Of a stretch of DNA of 64,000 bases, positions 24,084 through 35,019 are shown piece by piece (the stretch's first letter is position 1; each line of letters opens with the position of its first letter). The translations under genes were made by a program, and so were the position numbers. Source of the stretch: Metellina segmentata (Eukaryota; Arthropoda; Arachnida; Araneae; Tetragnathidae). Under the pieces are notes generated by a model. The model was not told the origin of the DNA and made no database searches. It was given only the letters and a program-made list of their open reading frames with translations. The stretch covers positions 132,296,011 to 132,360,010 of the forward strand of contig OX375872.1 of the NCBI GenBank assembly GCA_947359465.1, read 5' to 3'.

Positions 24084-25175
24084 TTAGAAATTGCAGAAAC
24101 GTAGTATAAATAAATAATATCAACAATTAATCAAATGCTATGATAACACAGCACCAAAACAAAATATATTTCTTGCACATAATTTATAATAAACATCATT
24201 CTTGTTTTCGTTTACAGTCAGACAAAAGGAAACACAAGTTTCCAAAATTGCAACTCCTCCGAGAAACAGTCATAAAAGCAGTCGTTACAATGGAGAACTT
24301 TCATATTTAAACCTGTTCTTCCCAGTCAAAACAATGGTCTCCTTACGCACTCAATCGGAATACATTTTTAACAAAGTATGTTTCCCTGCCAAACAAAAAA
24401 TTTAACGCTGATTCCAAAGTGTTGTCATTGTCTGCGAACTTTTGATATATCCCTACGCTCCTGAAGAAATATGAGCGCGTTAATCAAATTCACCGCGATT
24501 TGGGCTGCACTCCCTAGACAGAATAATTTCCCCCGTAAAAAATGACGATCCGAATTATTCTCCATAAATCTCAGTTAAAATTGTGCCGTAACTCTTCATT
24601 AAATAACTGTGTTTTCTGTCTGGTTTCATTTTTCTCCGCTTGTAATTCTGAGTGTAAGTGCAGGAAAATTGAATCTCCGCGTAGCGTGGAAGTAATCAAG
24701 ACTGCAAATAAACTCGCGTAGGCACCTTTGGAGAAACCACCCATTGTCTACGCGATTGAAGAAGTCATTATTATAATGGGGCGTTTTTTTCTTGTACATA
24801 AGTAGTTCGGAACAAAGCACAACAGTGTCGTTGAACGTGGGCCAACTCTTCAAGAACCAAACCATGTGTGAAATCAATGAATATGAATCAGAAATTCAAT
24901 ACGTCTTGTTTATTTCTACGTCAGTGTGAGTTTGAGGGAAGAAGTAAAGACGCGGGGGTGATTTGGGCTTGAACCAGAACAGTATTTAACCTAACAATGG
25001 ATAGAGAAGGATTTTAATTTTTTTAGAAAATTCGATGCCTATAGTTAAGGATAGGAACATTTTTTTTTGTTTACTTCGTTACTGGAACAAAGTTCTAACA
25101 TTTCAGCCTGGGTTAAAAAGAGACAGTCTCTTTCTCTTAAACAAAGAAAGTCAGGTGATTCAATTCCCTTCTAAA
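24084..25175. other. Unique non-coding stretch
   Basis: No repeat family recognised. The part 24400-24860 is the least repetitive and is richer in GC (for example GAGCGCGTTAATCAAATTCA). The open frames there are short and resemble nothing known. It could hold conserved regulatory DNA, but nothing visible shows this. Confidence 0.4.
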
Positions 25176-25179
25176 TTAA

Positions 25180-25932
25180 CGCTCCAATTGGTTTCGCAAG
25201 ATATTTCGCCCATCAAGATCTGACAAATTTTGCTAATGACGAATTACCTCGTCATCAAGATATTACGGATTCTTTATCATGACGATGCGATCAAGACCTG
25301 GTCGGTTCTCTTCGATTGACGATATATCTTGTTTATAAAAACCTGCCACCTCTCTTCGGTTGACGAGATGTCTTGTTTTTCAAAATCTAGCCAGTTCTCT
25401 TCGATTGACGATATATCTCGTTTATCAAAATCTGGCGAGCTATCTTCGATTGACGATATATCTTGTTTATCAAAATCCAGCCAGTTCTCTTCATTTGACA
25501 GGATATCTCGTTTATCAAATCTAGGCAGTTCACTTCATTTGACGAGATATCTCGTTTATCAAAATCTAGCCAGTTCTCTTCATTTGACAGGATATCTCGT
25601 TTATCAAAATCTAGGCAGTTCACTTCATTTGACGATATATCTCGTTTATAAAAATTTGGCCAGTTCTCTTCAGTTGACGATATATCTCGTTTATCAAAAT
25701 CTAGCCAGTTCTCTTCATTTGATAGGATATCTCGTTTATCAAAATCTAGGCAGTTCACTTCATTTGACAAGATATCTCGTTTATCAAAATCTGGCCAGCT
25801 GTCTTCGATTGATGATATATCTCGTTTATCAAAATCTGACCAGTTATCTTCGATTGACAAGTATCTCGTTTATCAAAATATGGTCAGTTTTGCTAAAGAC
25901 GACATACCTTGCCAAGAAAACTAACAGGAGGG
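25180..25932. mobile_element. S1 element with TTAA at both ends and a 45-bp array
   Basis: TTAA at 25176-25179 precedes CGCTCCAATTGGTTTCGC. At the right, AACTAACAGGAGGG precedes TTAA at 25933-25936. So the element lies between two TTAA sites with imperfect inverted ends. From about 25350 to 25900 the S1 unit has expanded as about twelve 45-bp copies (CAGTTCTCTTCGATTGACGA, then TATATCTCGTTTATCAAAAT). Because 45 is a multiple of three, long frames stay open on both strands (25329-25967 plus, 25387-25860 minus). These are not genes: a one-base deletion near 25515 switches the plus frame mid-array. Confidence 0.8.
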
Positions 25933-25936
25933 TTAA

Positions 25937-26284
25937 TACTGGCATACTTAAATCCAGCTACTGTTAAGACTACTACTATCAGCTACTATGTTACTGTCAG
26001 CTACTGTTTATTCAATGAATAGAATTTCGGAACAAATTCTTGAAGGAACATGCGGTACAGAGCCATCCCATGCGAGTACTTACATGCTAACACGCTGTTG
26101 ATAAAATCAACAAGTTTAGAATTATTTTATTTAAATACCCATTACGCGTATTCACAATCAACATTCTAATTCTGTTAACTGGGCATTTATAATAACATTT
26201 TTAGCATTACAAAGATTGGCAACAGTACAAAATGCTTGTAACTTATTACTATTAAATTAAAGAAAGTCTTAATTTCTGAATCTT
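25937..26284. other. Non-coding stretch between two S1 elements
   Basis: A short imperfect repeat of CAGCTACTGTT-like sequence near 25955-26005; otherwise featureless. Confidence 0.4.
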
Positions 26285-26288
26285 TTAA

Positions 26289-26726
26289 TCCTCCAAATAG
26301 TTTCTTCGAGATAACTCGTCCATCGAGATATGAACAATTTTTCTTTTGACGAGATATCTCGTGATTAAGATAGAACCTATTTTTTGACGATGACAAAATC
26401 AAGATATGGTCATTTGATTTTCACTGACGAAACATCTCGTCCATCAAGATCTGGTCAGTTTTTCCAACCTCATACTTTTGATACCTTATATTAGTTAACC
26501 ATCTTGGTGGTTATCTTTAAGAGGTATCTCGTCAGTAGAAAAATTTACCGCATCTTGATGGATATATCTCGTCATTACAATAAAACTGATCAGATCAGAA
26601 TCTACAGAAACTAGATCTAGATCTCATCATCACAGGAAAATGGACCTCGATGACGAGATATTTCGCAACTGACAAAACTGGTCAGTTCTTGGTGGATGAG
26701 ATCTCTCATCGAAACCACTTGGATAG
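26289..26726. mobile_element. S1 element
   Basis: Left end TTAA (26285-26288) then TCCTCCAAATAGTTTC. Right end CATCGAAACCACTTGGATAG followed by TTGA in place of TTAA. The interior has eight or nine S1 units in both orientations and a second internal left terminus near 26497 (TTAACCATCTTGGTGGTTAT), suggesting two elements fused or nested. Confidence 0.7.
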
Positions 26727-28030
26727 TTGATGAAACAAGAATAACCTGGAGACAAATGCCAACAAAAGGTAAACTATCGATTTCAGCCAAAACTTTTTAC
26801 GTCGACGCCACAAATAAAACGAACGCAATTGTTGAAAGACATTTTTTTTCAAATTCGCAATCACTTCTACCAGCGCAAATAGTCCACGGACCTTTGTATC
26901 AAAAAGCAATTCAGTTGAAAGCGCAAGGTGGATACCTGTTCCAACTGTCTTTCCGTCCAAGTCCACAGGGAGTGTGAAAAGGTACAGTTTCACCCTTCAG
27001 CAAAAAAAAAACGACGAATACCTTAAGTCAAACGACGTTTCAAAAAGAGATAAAAACTCTCATGTCAAGTGAAACTCTTCTTTATAATTGCGGATATTTC
27101 TGAGCGGGGAAAAAATCTTAGATTCAAACACTGCATTGAGTTACGTTGGAAAAGAAAGATAATGAGATGGGTTTGCGTGAAATACATTCCCAATTTCCCC
27201 TCTTTTTTTAATCGATTCCCTGATCTCTAATTAGTAAAGAAAGAAACCTTTTTTAATCCTGGGAAATAAAACTATCGGATGCTTAGAGCATTCAGAGCCT
27301 ACGTTCGTCACGAAAAACGGAGAATGAAGTGACGCCATACATTTGAAACATTTTTATTCTCTGGAACAGCGTGCATTAAAATGTCATTTTGTTGTTCGTT
27401 CAAGCGCACAGAAGTATTTTTAGAAGTGCAACTGATAACCCTACTAATTTGGTTATTCTTGGAAAGGGATGTCTCCAGAAAAGAATGAAACATTAATTAC
27501 AAAACTTAAAATAATGTGCGTTTATAAGGATTCAAAGGCATTCCAGTTGGAGTTTTTGCTATCACGCTATCTATAGAGTTCAGTCATCTAGAAAATAATT
27601 TCCACTATTCAAATTTCTTATTCCGTTTTTTTTTTTTTTTTTTTTGCGTTTATGGAAAGAAAAGCAGATTAAAGTTTTAAGCACATCCTCTTCAGTTTTA
27701 AAAAAACTCAAATGTAGTTTAAAAATGCCTTTCCGAATCACTAAATTTTAATTTCAGAACGCTTGGATTACAATTTATGTGACTCTAAATCATTTAGAAA
27801 CTAAAAAAATATGGATACTTGATGAACAATGTTCTTACATCCTTATGACTATAAGAAAACAAAATTTTGATTCTTGGTAAATATCTTTTTTACTTTCTTA
27901 TGACATCGTAATGTCTTTAATGCCGACCATTAAGATTTCGAGGTTTACTTATAACTTTCAATCTTCACTTTGTCTTTTTGTAGGGTAAAGAAGTCATTAA
28001 TCACACATTCACTAAGGGGAGGCTTATAAG
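26727..28030. other. Unique non-coding stretch
   Basis: The plus-strand open frame 26696-26977 begins in the S1 end and shows no family resemblance. A poly-T run of about 19 lies near 27628-27646. Nothing else supportable. Confidence 0.4.
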
Positions 28031-28039
28031 TTATTATGT

Positions 28040-28980
28040 TACACAGGAAAGCCAGAACTGGTATATTCGCAACGTAAACCAGCTCATACAATTTCCATTC
28101 GTTGAAAACATCCACAGTCTCATCAGTACAAATATTAACAAGAAGTGTTGAATCTTCTTGTTAATTTTAATCCTGATGATGAAGTACGTTTTGTTCCACG
28201 AAATATTTACAGACCAGTTAAACAATCCTGTTTTATATCCTTTATAAATGAAGTGTTTAGACTCTTCACTACTTTTATGAGAACCGTGCATCCACAGAAA
28301 AAGACAGCGGAACTTAAAACAAACGGCGTCACATGTTTTGTTCGTACACTTAAACACAACTTTCTAACTCCAAATCCCACAAAAGTACTTAGCATTCACC
28401 TCAAAAGCACAACAAAACATTTTTTCAGACGTTTTGCTCCACTAAATACTTATTAGACCATTTTAATTATATTGCTTTTATCTCTTTTATCAGTGAAGTT
28501 TGTAAACTCCATTACTGTTTTGAGAACCGTGCATCCACATGAAAAGACATTGGAACTTGAAACAAACAATGTCGCATGCTTTGTTCGTACACTTAGATAC
28601 AACTTTCTTACTCCAAATCCCACAGAAGTATTTAGCATTCACCTCAAAAGAACCCCAAAAACATTTTTCATCCCTGTCTTCGAGTAACTCAATTTATAAT
28701 GGCCCAAAAGGAAGCTGGATTTAGCTGGAATATTAATTCCGCAGTTGGTGTCTCATGGCAGTACTTGAAGCATCGTCTCCGAACACACAAGGCGAACACT
28801 TCCTTCGCTGGTGTGCACCAGACCGAAAAAAGTGCGCCTGGCTCATTTCTTGAAAACCCACAAACCACTTGACATCTGTCGGGCAACGAAAGAGCCTACT
28901 GATTTATTGCCTCCAAGACTGTTACCCCAATTCTGAAAGTGTATTCGTAACGTAAACTAGCTCACAATTTCCATTCGCGA
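28040..28980. repeat. Degenerate ~245-bp tandem duplication
   Basis: The segment near 28275-28430 recurs at about 28525-28680, sharing GAACCGTGCATCCACA and ACTCCAAATCCCACA. The flanks (CGCAACGTAAACCAGCTCAT near 28070 and CGTAACGTAAACTAGCTCAC near 28945) also pair. Both copies are open on the plus strand (28145-28456 and 28472-28687). However, most of the differences between them change the amino acid, so they do not look like conserved protein. Confidence 0.7.
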
Positions 28981-29309
28981 AAGAACACGCGGCGAAGAGA
29001 TGGAAGGGGAACGCGCCCGAGTCTAACAGAAAACAAACTACCACAAAAAGGTTCTTTAGAAAACGTTGAGCAGTATAGTCCAGCTGTCACAAAAATGTGA
29101 CATCTCTGTCCAGTGAAAAGAGAACGCACTCGGCATGAAAATCTGTTCATAGAAGCTATCTTTTTTCGTGAAGAAATTTCGAGACTGGGTTTTGATAGGG
29201 ATTTAAATTGACGTTTCCCCCAGAGAAGGGTAAATTCTGAAATTTCGTGAATTGAAGAAGCTTCCATTACGTATTGACCATAGAATTTCCCACAATGGCA
29301 CTTTGGAGT
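28981..29309. other. Unique stretch
   Basis: A minus-strand open frame of 116 codons (28962-29312) covers it. I recognise no motif, and the predicted protein is not of unusual composition. It is more likely chance than a gene. Confidence 0.3.
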
Positions 29310-29930
29310 CATTCATACTTTAATACGGTTCCGGAACCAGATGTTAACTTTTTTCATTCCGTACGGATACGGTCGAAATTCTACCAAACGTCAGTTTTTG
29401 GTGTTTTTCTACTCGAAGTGTTTTTTTGTGGGAAGCTGAACTAGGTACGAATTTTATTTTAAAAGTATCTTCAAGTAGCGAAATCCTTTTGATATAAAAT
29501 TTTTCACGAGTTTATATACTGACTTTATTTTTCCTTACGGAATCCTCTCTTAAATGCGTCTGTGCGATTAGTCTTAAGTTTGTTGTTGGAACATATCATT
29601 CGTATACATTTGGAGTCATTTATATTTTAATATCGTTATAGGGAGTCGGATGTTAACTTTTCCATGCCGTACAAATACGGTCGAAATTCCACTACTTTGG
29701 GTTTCTTTTGTGTGGAACTATTTACGAATTTTGTTTATAAAATGGCGAAGTTTTTCTGCCATAAAATGTTCCATGTCTAGATATGGTGAGCTTTCTTCTT
29801 CAAAACTCTTTTAAATTTGCTATTAGGACTAGTCTGCCAAGATTGTTGTTGGAACATAGAAATCTTGGTATTTTGTAGTCATTCATTATTTTAATACGGT
29901 TCAGGAATCCTATGGTATCGTCGATACCAT
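29310..29930. repeat. Degenerate ~290-bp tandem repeat
   Basis: Copies start near 29310, 29612 and 29877 with the phrase GAGTCATTCATACTTTAATA-type and contain CCGTACGGATACGGTCGAAA or its variant. The third copy is partial. Confidence 0.7.
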
Positions 29931-30095
29931 CGAATATAAAAATAGCAACTCTTCAAAAGGGTAAAAAAATTATCAAACCGTTTTAATTGGAATTCATAAG
30001 TGTTGTTGAACCGTATTGTATCCATCCGCATAAATTTTAGTTTTAGTTTAAAATTTTTACAGCGTTTGCGCATTAGATCAGGTGATACCTTAAGT

Positions 30096-30295
30096 ACGTA
30101 TACATGTCGTAATAATTAATACGTATACATGTCGTAATAATTAATACGTATACATGTCGTAATAATTAATACGTATACATGTCGTAATAATTAATACGTA
30201 TACATGTCGTAATAATTAATACGTATACATGTCGTAATAATTAATACGTATACATGTAGTAATAATTAATACGTTTACATTAATAATACATTAAT
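30096..30295. repeat. 25-bp minisatellite, about 8 copies
   Basis: The unit ACGTATACATGTCGTAATAA + TTAAT repeats at 30096, 30121, 30146, 30171, 30196, 30221 and 30246 almost without change. The last copy decays into TTAATAATACA repeats. Confidence 0.97.
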
Positions 30296-30699
30296 AATAC
30301 ATTAATACGTATACAAATCTACTTCTCCCTGTGTGTGAGGAGACAGAAGCGTTCACCCCAATCCGTGATGAATTTTTGCCTTGGGTTGCAATACCCTTTC
30401 ATGAATAAAATTCAGTTCACTATCACTGGCTGTGTGTTTTAATTACTTATTGCCAAACGAGCTTTGATGGGCATTCCTACAAGTGTACTTATTCAAAGCT
30501 TTGCCAAAGCTATTTTCAGACCTCACTAATATGGCTTAAAATTCGACTAATTGCTTCCAGATGCAACAGTAAAGTAATGAAGATAAAATGTATTTCTTCA
30601 CACTTGATAATTTAACACTATATCGATGATATTATAGATACGGAAGACACTGTTGTACTAATGTCAGTATTACGAATTTTTCTATTTTACGTAATTTTC

Positions 30700-31640
30700 G
30701 ACGAGGTATCTCCTCCAACAGGATCTGATCAATTTGATAAATGACGAAATATCTCGTCATCAAGATAATGCCAATTTTTTATAGTTATGTTAGACCGTTG
30801 TTCAAAATTACGTGGTGTTGTCAAAGGTTTTAGTTTCCATTGGTGACTGAAAGCCCGTTGTGTTGATTCAGTGCGACATTAATTAAGTACCTATCTACTT
30901 ACTACCAATGTTTTTATGATTACGAGATCAAGATATGTTCAGTTTTCTCTAATGACGAGATATCTCGTCTGAAAAGATCTGGCAATTTTTTATAGTTATG
31001 TTAGACCGTGGTTCAAAATTACGTGGTGTTGTCCTAGGTTTTAGTTGCCATTGGTGACTGAAAGCCCGTTGTGTTGATTCAGTGCGACATTAATTAAGTA
31101 CCTATCTACTTACTACCAATGTTTTTATGATTACGAGATCAAGATATGTTCAGTTTTCTCTAATGACGAGATATCTCGTCTGAAAAGATCTGGCAATTTT
31201 TTATAGTTATGTTAGACCGTGGTTCAAAATTACGTGGTGTTGTCCTAGGTTTTAGTTTCCATTGGTGACTGAAAGCCCGTTGTGTTGATTCAGTGCGACA
31301 TTAATTAAGTACCTATCTACTTACTACCAATGTTTTTATGATTACGAGATCAAGATATGTTCAGTTTTCTCTAATGACGAGATATCTCGTCTGAAAAGAT
31401 CTGGCAATTTTTTATAGTTATGTTAGACCGTGGTTCAAAATTACGTGGTGTTGTCCTAGGTTTTAGTTTCCATTGGTGACTGAAAGCCCGTTGTGTTGAT
31501 TCAGTGCGACATTAATTAAGTACCTATCTACTTACTACCAATGTTTTTATGATTACGAGATCAAGATATGTTCAGTTTTCTCTAATGACGCGATATCTCG
31601 TCTGAAAAGATCTGTCAATTTTTGTTGGTGATGAGATACA
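30700..31640. repeat. 211-bp composite tandem array (SINE 3' half + S1 unit)
   Basis: The phrase ATAGTTATGTTAGACCGT starts at 30781, 30992, 31203 and 31414, a constant 211-bp period, and the copies are nearly identical. Each unit contains a deleted SINE 3' half (AGCCCGTTGTGTTGATTCAG, then CGACATTAATTAAGTACC) joined to an S1 unit with the intact GACGAGATATCTCGTC palindrome. The array ends at an S1 'type B' terminus (GAGACAACCGCCAGGGGTG) followed by TTAA. Confidence 0.95.
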
Positions 31641-31649
31641 CTGTAGAGA

Positions 31650-32205
31650 CAACCGCCAGGGGTGTTAAGGATTCTGTAGGAACGATTCTTTCAAGACCTT
31701 GCCATTAATAAATAAAAAAACTGAAGGTTAATGAGAAAAATAAAACCTTTTAACGAAATATAGCGCCAATTTGCCATGTTATAATATATTTTAACGTCTA
31801 CAACACATAATAAGTTCCCATAAAATAATTTAACCAGCCAAAAAGTATTCGGATCTTTAAGCCAAAAATACAGGAGAGCAAAAACACTCGATTATATTAA
31901 TTTACTATAGACAACACTTCATTGTTTATTGTAGAATTTTTCTACAAATCCAGCTTCCTAATTATTCACTTCTATAAATTTAATTAAGATCGCTAGACGC
32001 TTAGTAAAAAAGTAGCGTGTGAAAGAGTCAAGCTGTTTTGAAGGAAAACTACACGTAATTTAAATTAAACTTTTGGTTTCGAAATTAATTAGCTGAATCG
32101 TTATCGCTGAAGTGTTACGTTTACTTCATGGAAAAACATTCGGATATGCTGAAGACGTAGAGGATGGTTTCGAAAGTTGAAGTCAAATGTATTTTCCTTT
32201 CGTAA
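31650..32205. other. AT-rich non-coding stretch
   Basis: I see nothing in it. Confidence 0.4.
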
Positions 32206-32208
32206 AAT

Positions 32209-32871
32209 TATAGATCCGCGTTTTGAGTTATATTACAGCACGTATGAAAACTTCTAATGTTAAGAAAACAACTCCATATTTACCTTGATATAACGATACA
32301 GGATGATAATTATTAATTTTAGAATTTGTTTGAAAACAATTCCAGTTTTAAAGTAATAAAAAGTAGTTCTTTGCAGACTAATTTTCTACAGTATAACGCA
32401 AAATCACACTGTAAGGTAAATACGTCAATTATAGATCCGCGTTTTGAGTTATATTACAGCACGTATGAAAACTTCTAATGTTAAGAAAACAACTCCATAT
32501 TTACCTTGATATAACGATACAGGATGATAATTATTAATTTTAGAATTTGTTTGAAAACAATTCCAGTTTTAAAGTAATAAAAAGTAGTTCTTTGCAGACT
32601 AATTTTCTACAGTATAACGCAAAATCACACTGTAAGGTAAATACGTCAATTATAGATCCGCGTTTTGAGTTATATTACAGCACGTATGAAAACTTCTAAT
32701 GTTAAGAAAACAACTCCATATTTACCTTGATATAACGATACAGGATGATAATTATTAATTTTAGAATTTGTTTGAAAACAATTCCAGTTTGAAAGTAATA
32801 AAAAGTAGTTCTTTGCAGACTAATTTTCTACAGTATAACGCAAAATCACACTGTAAGGTAAATACGTCAAT
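32209..32871. repeat. 221-bp tandem triplication
   Basis: TATAGATCCGCGTTTTGAGT starts at 32209, 32430 and 32651. I noticed one substitution between copies when reading through, so the array is very young. A near-match in the flank (TAAATACGTCAATAACTAAG) closes it. No coding content. Confidence 0.97.
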
Positions 32872-33429
32872 AACTAAGTTTTGTGCACATGTGTTTAATA
32901 TACCAGCAACGTATTTATACGTGCAAAAGTAAACGCTCCATGTATCATAGAAATTAATTAATTGAATACGTTTGGGAAGTTGTTACACTAGCCATCAGTC
33001 TGTTGAGAAATTAACGGCACTTGTGTATTGAAAAAAACGGGACATTTAAATTTTCAACGATAGTAAAATAATACATAAGTGTTGTGCGAAAGACGTAAAA
33101 AAATAAACGCTCCAAATACCACGGATATTGCTTCATTGAACAAAATTGGGGAATTGTTCCATTAGCCATCAGTCTACTGCGAATTTAACATCACGATCAT
33201 CCCCCTAGAATCTATGGGAATCATATGGCTCCCCTGCCATTGGATTGGCTTAGTTAATCGCTCTACTGTCATACTGTGCAACACGAGTAGGATTTGCGAT
33301 AACTGATTCCAATCAAGATTTGACACACACACACAGAATTACCCATTCAACTTCATTCTTCATATTAAAGGACATTACTTAGAAAGATGAAATATACAAT
33401 CAAAAGACATTTTCATGTTTTTGCCTACT
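32872..33429. other. Non-coding stretch with a degenerate duplication
   Basis: TTGGGAAGTTGTTACACTAG CCATCAGTCTGTTG near 32970 recurs as a variant near 33145, about 180 bp apart. A short (CA)n run lies near 33325. No gene. Confidence 0.45.
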
Positions 33430-33580
33430 TAATACGTTCGCTGCAGATCTCCCGCCAGCGCGTGATGTGGTATCAACGATAAAGAGCCAATCACGCAGAA
33501 GCGCGTGGTGTTGAGTGTTGTCTCAGTATCCAGTCACGCGTTCGCGCTGGAAGAGCTGCGCCTCAACATTTATCATCCCC
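33430..33580. mobile_element. Possible ~150-bp inverted-repeat element (MITE-like)
   Basis: The left part (CTGCAGATCTCCCGCCAGCG) is similar to the inverse of the right part (CGCGCTGGAAGAGCTGCG). The GC content is well above the flanks. The target duplication is unclear, so the class is not assigned. Confidence 0.45.
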
Positions 33581-33596
33581 TTCAATTAGTTTTATA

Positions 33597-34587
33597 CAGG
33601 GTGTCCTAAAAGTTCCCGAACTCCAATTTTAAAGAATTATTGGCCGTGTTTTTTTTGAATTATTGAATTTTATCGTCTGCTTATAGTTTTATCGAGTCTT
33701 TAATATATATATCGTTTGGTTTTCTTCACGCTCAAGTTGTGAGATAATAAAGCACCGCGTCATTTTATTCTTCATTATAAGATGAGTTTATTACGCATTC
33801 AGAGAATTTCGCAGTTTGAGGCTTATTTTGAATGTAAATCATATCAAAGATGTAAAGAATTTTGGCGACATAAATATCCAAGTGATGCAATACCGAGTAA
33901 TGATACGATGTATCAACTCGTTCGGTAATTTCTTCAGAAAGGTTCGGTGGAACACAAAACACAGGAGTGGAAGACCGAAAGTCGTTCACCAGACTTTGTG
34001 CAATAAACTCAACGGATGATATTGCAATTCCCTCATTAATCCGTGAGGCGTTTGACGAAACAAATGGGCACATCACTGGGATCGATACATAAGGCTTTAA
34101 GAGATTTGAATTTTCGTGCTTATCGTGTAAAAATGTTACAGGAGTTAAAGTCACCGGACAATGAGAAGCGGCTTTATTATTGCCGATGGTATTGTGATCG
34201 ACTCATCTTAAAAAACCTTTGGCCACCTCATTCACCTGATCTGAGCATTCCTGACTTTTTCAGTGGGAATATTTAAAGGACAAAGTTAATGAAGATAATC
34301 ACCAAACAATAGGTGATCTGAAAATTGCTATTGCTCAAACGATACAAGAAATCACTCCTAGCATCTTGAAACGCGCTTCTAAAAAATATGCGCAAACGAC
34401 TTCAGCTTTGTCTTCAAAAAAAAGGTGGAAATTTTGAACATTTATTATAAATGTAAGTACAAATTTTGTTTCTACGTTAGGTTAAAAGTGCTTTTCATCA
34501 TTGGCATAAAAATAATTGATTTAAAGTTTGTTGTTTTTGTATAATAAATTCACTAATAGTTAGTACGGGAACTTTTAGGACACCCTG
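33597..34587 (+). mobile_element. Mariner-like element with internal deletion
   Basis: The element is 991 bp between TA at 33595-33596 and TA at 34588-34589. The first 22 bp at each end, beginning CAGGGTGTCCTAAAAGTTCC, are perfect inverted repeats. The length is about 300 bp short of a typical mariner, which matches loss of the catalytic centre from the transposase inside. With intact ends it could still be moved by a related enzyme if one exists in the genome. Confidence 0.92.
33782..34438 (+). pseudogene. Mariner-family transposase, catalytic core deleted
   Basis: From the ATG at 33782 the protein starts MSLLRIQRISQFEAYFECKS, a helix-turn-helix DNA-binding start typical of mariner-type transposases. 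A TAA interrupts it near 33929, after which the frame resumes as FLQKGSVEHK. A frameshift before 34043 leads to KQMGTSLGSIHKALRDL, the second helix-turn-helix. The sequence then jumps from LYYCRWYCDR directly to LWPPHSPDLSIPDFF, the block around the last catalytic aspartate. The first two catalytic aspartates and about 100 residues are gone. A last frame change gives YLKDKVNEDN to the stop at 34436. It is non-functional. Confidence 0.9.
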
Positions 34588-34589
34588 TA

Positions 34590-35019
34590 TGTTAGGTGTT
34601 GGCGTGGTATTGGCGTGGAATAAAGGTTAGAAGCTAGCTCCAAAGGTATGTGGTTTCGAATTTGTAGCTTTATTAGGTATTAAAAAATATTGTAATATGA
34701 GTTGTAAAGACGATAGTTCTGGTAAGGTACTCACACTCCCCCCCCCCCTAAAAAATTACAATCTAATAAGCCTCTAGTAGATGATGAAATAGTAAATTTG
34801 TTGAGTGAGGTTTCGCCAATCTATTCTGGTATTGGCGCATTTTTCAATCATATTTGTTACAAAAAGTAAGTCGGCTTCATGGAAAAACCAATTTCTACGG
34901 CGGGGAAATAGCTATCAACACATCCTAACTTGACCAGCAGAGAATGTGTTAAACATCATGAATCTGTAAATCCGATTCCATCAGTAAAGCAATCTAAACG
35001 TACAATATAAGTTTCTGAT
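34590..35019. other. Non-coding stretch with a poly-C run
   Basis: A (C)10 run sits at 34740-34749, followed by CTAAAAAATTACAATCTAAT. No gene or repeat family recognised. Confidence 0.4.

Noticed and set aside
30096..31640. CRISPR-like array of regularly spaced repeats
   Set aside because: Units are directly adjacent tandem repeats without unique spacers, in a eukaryotic context.
33765..34154. Minus-strand 129-codon frame
   Set aside because: Antisense of the mariner transposase remnant.
34565..34760. Possible LTR boundary suggested by the poly-C run
   Set aside because: No matching second LTR, primer site or gag/pol text was found nearby.
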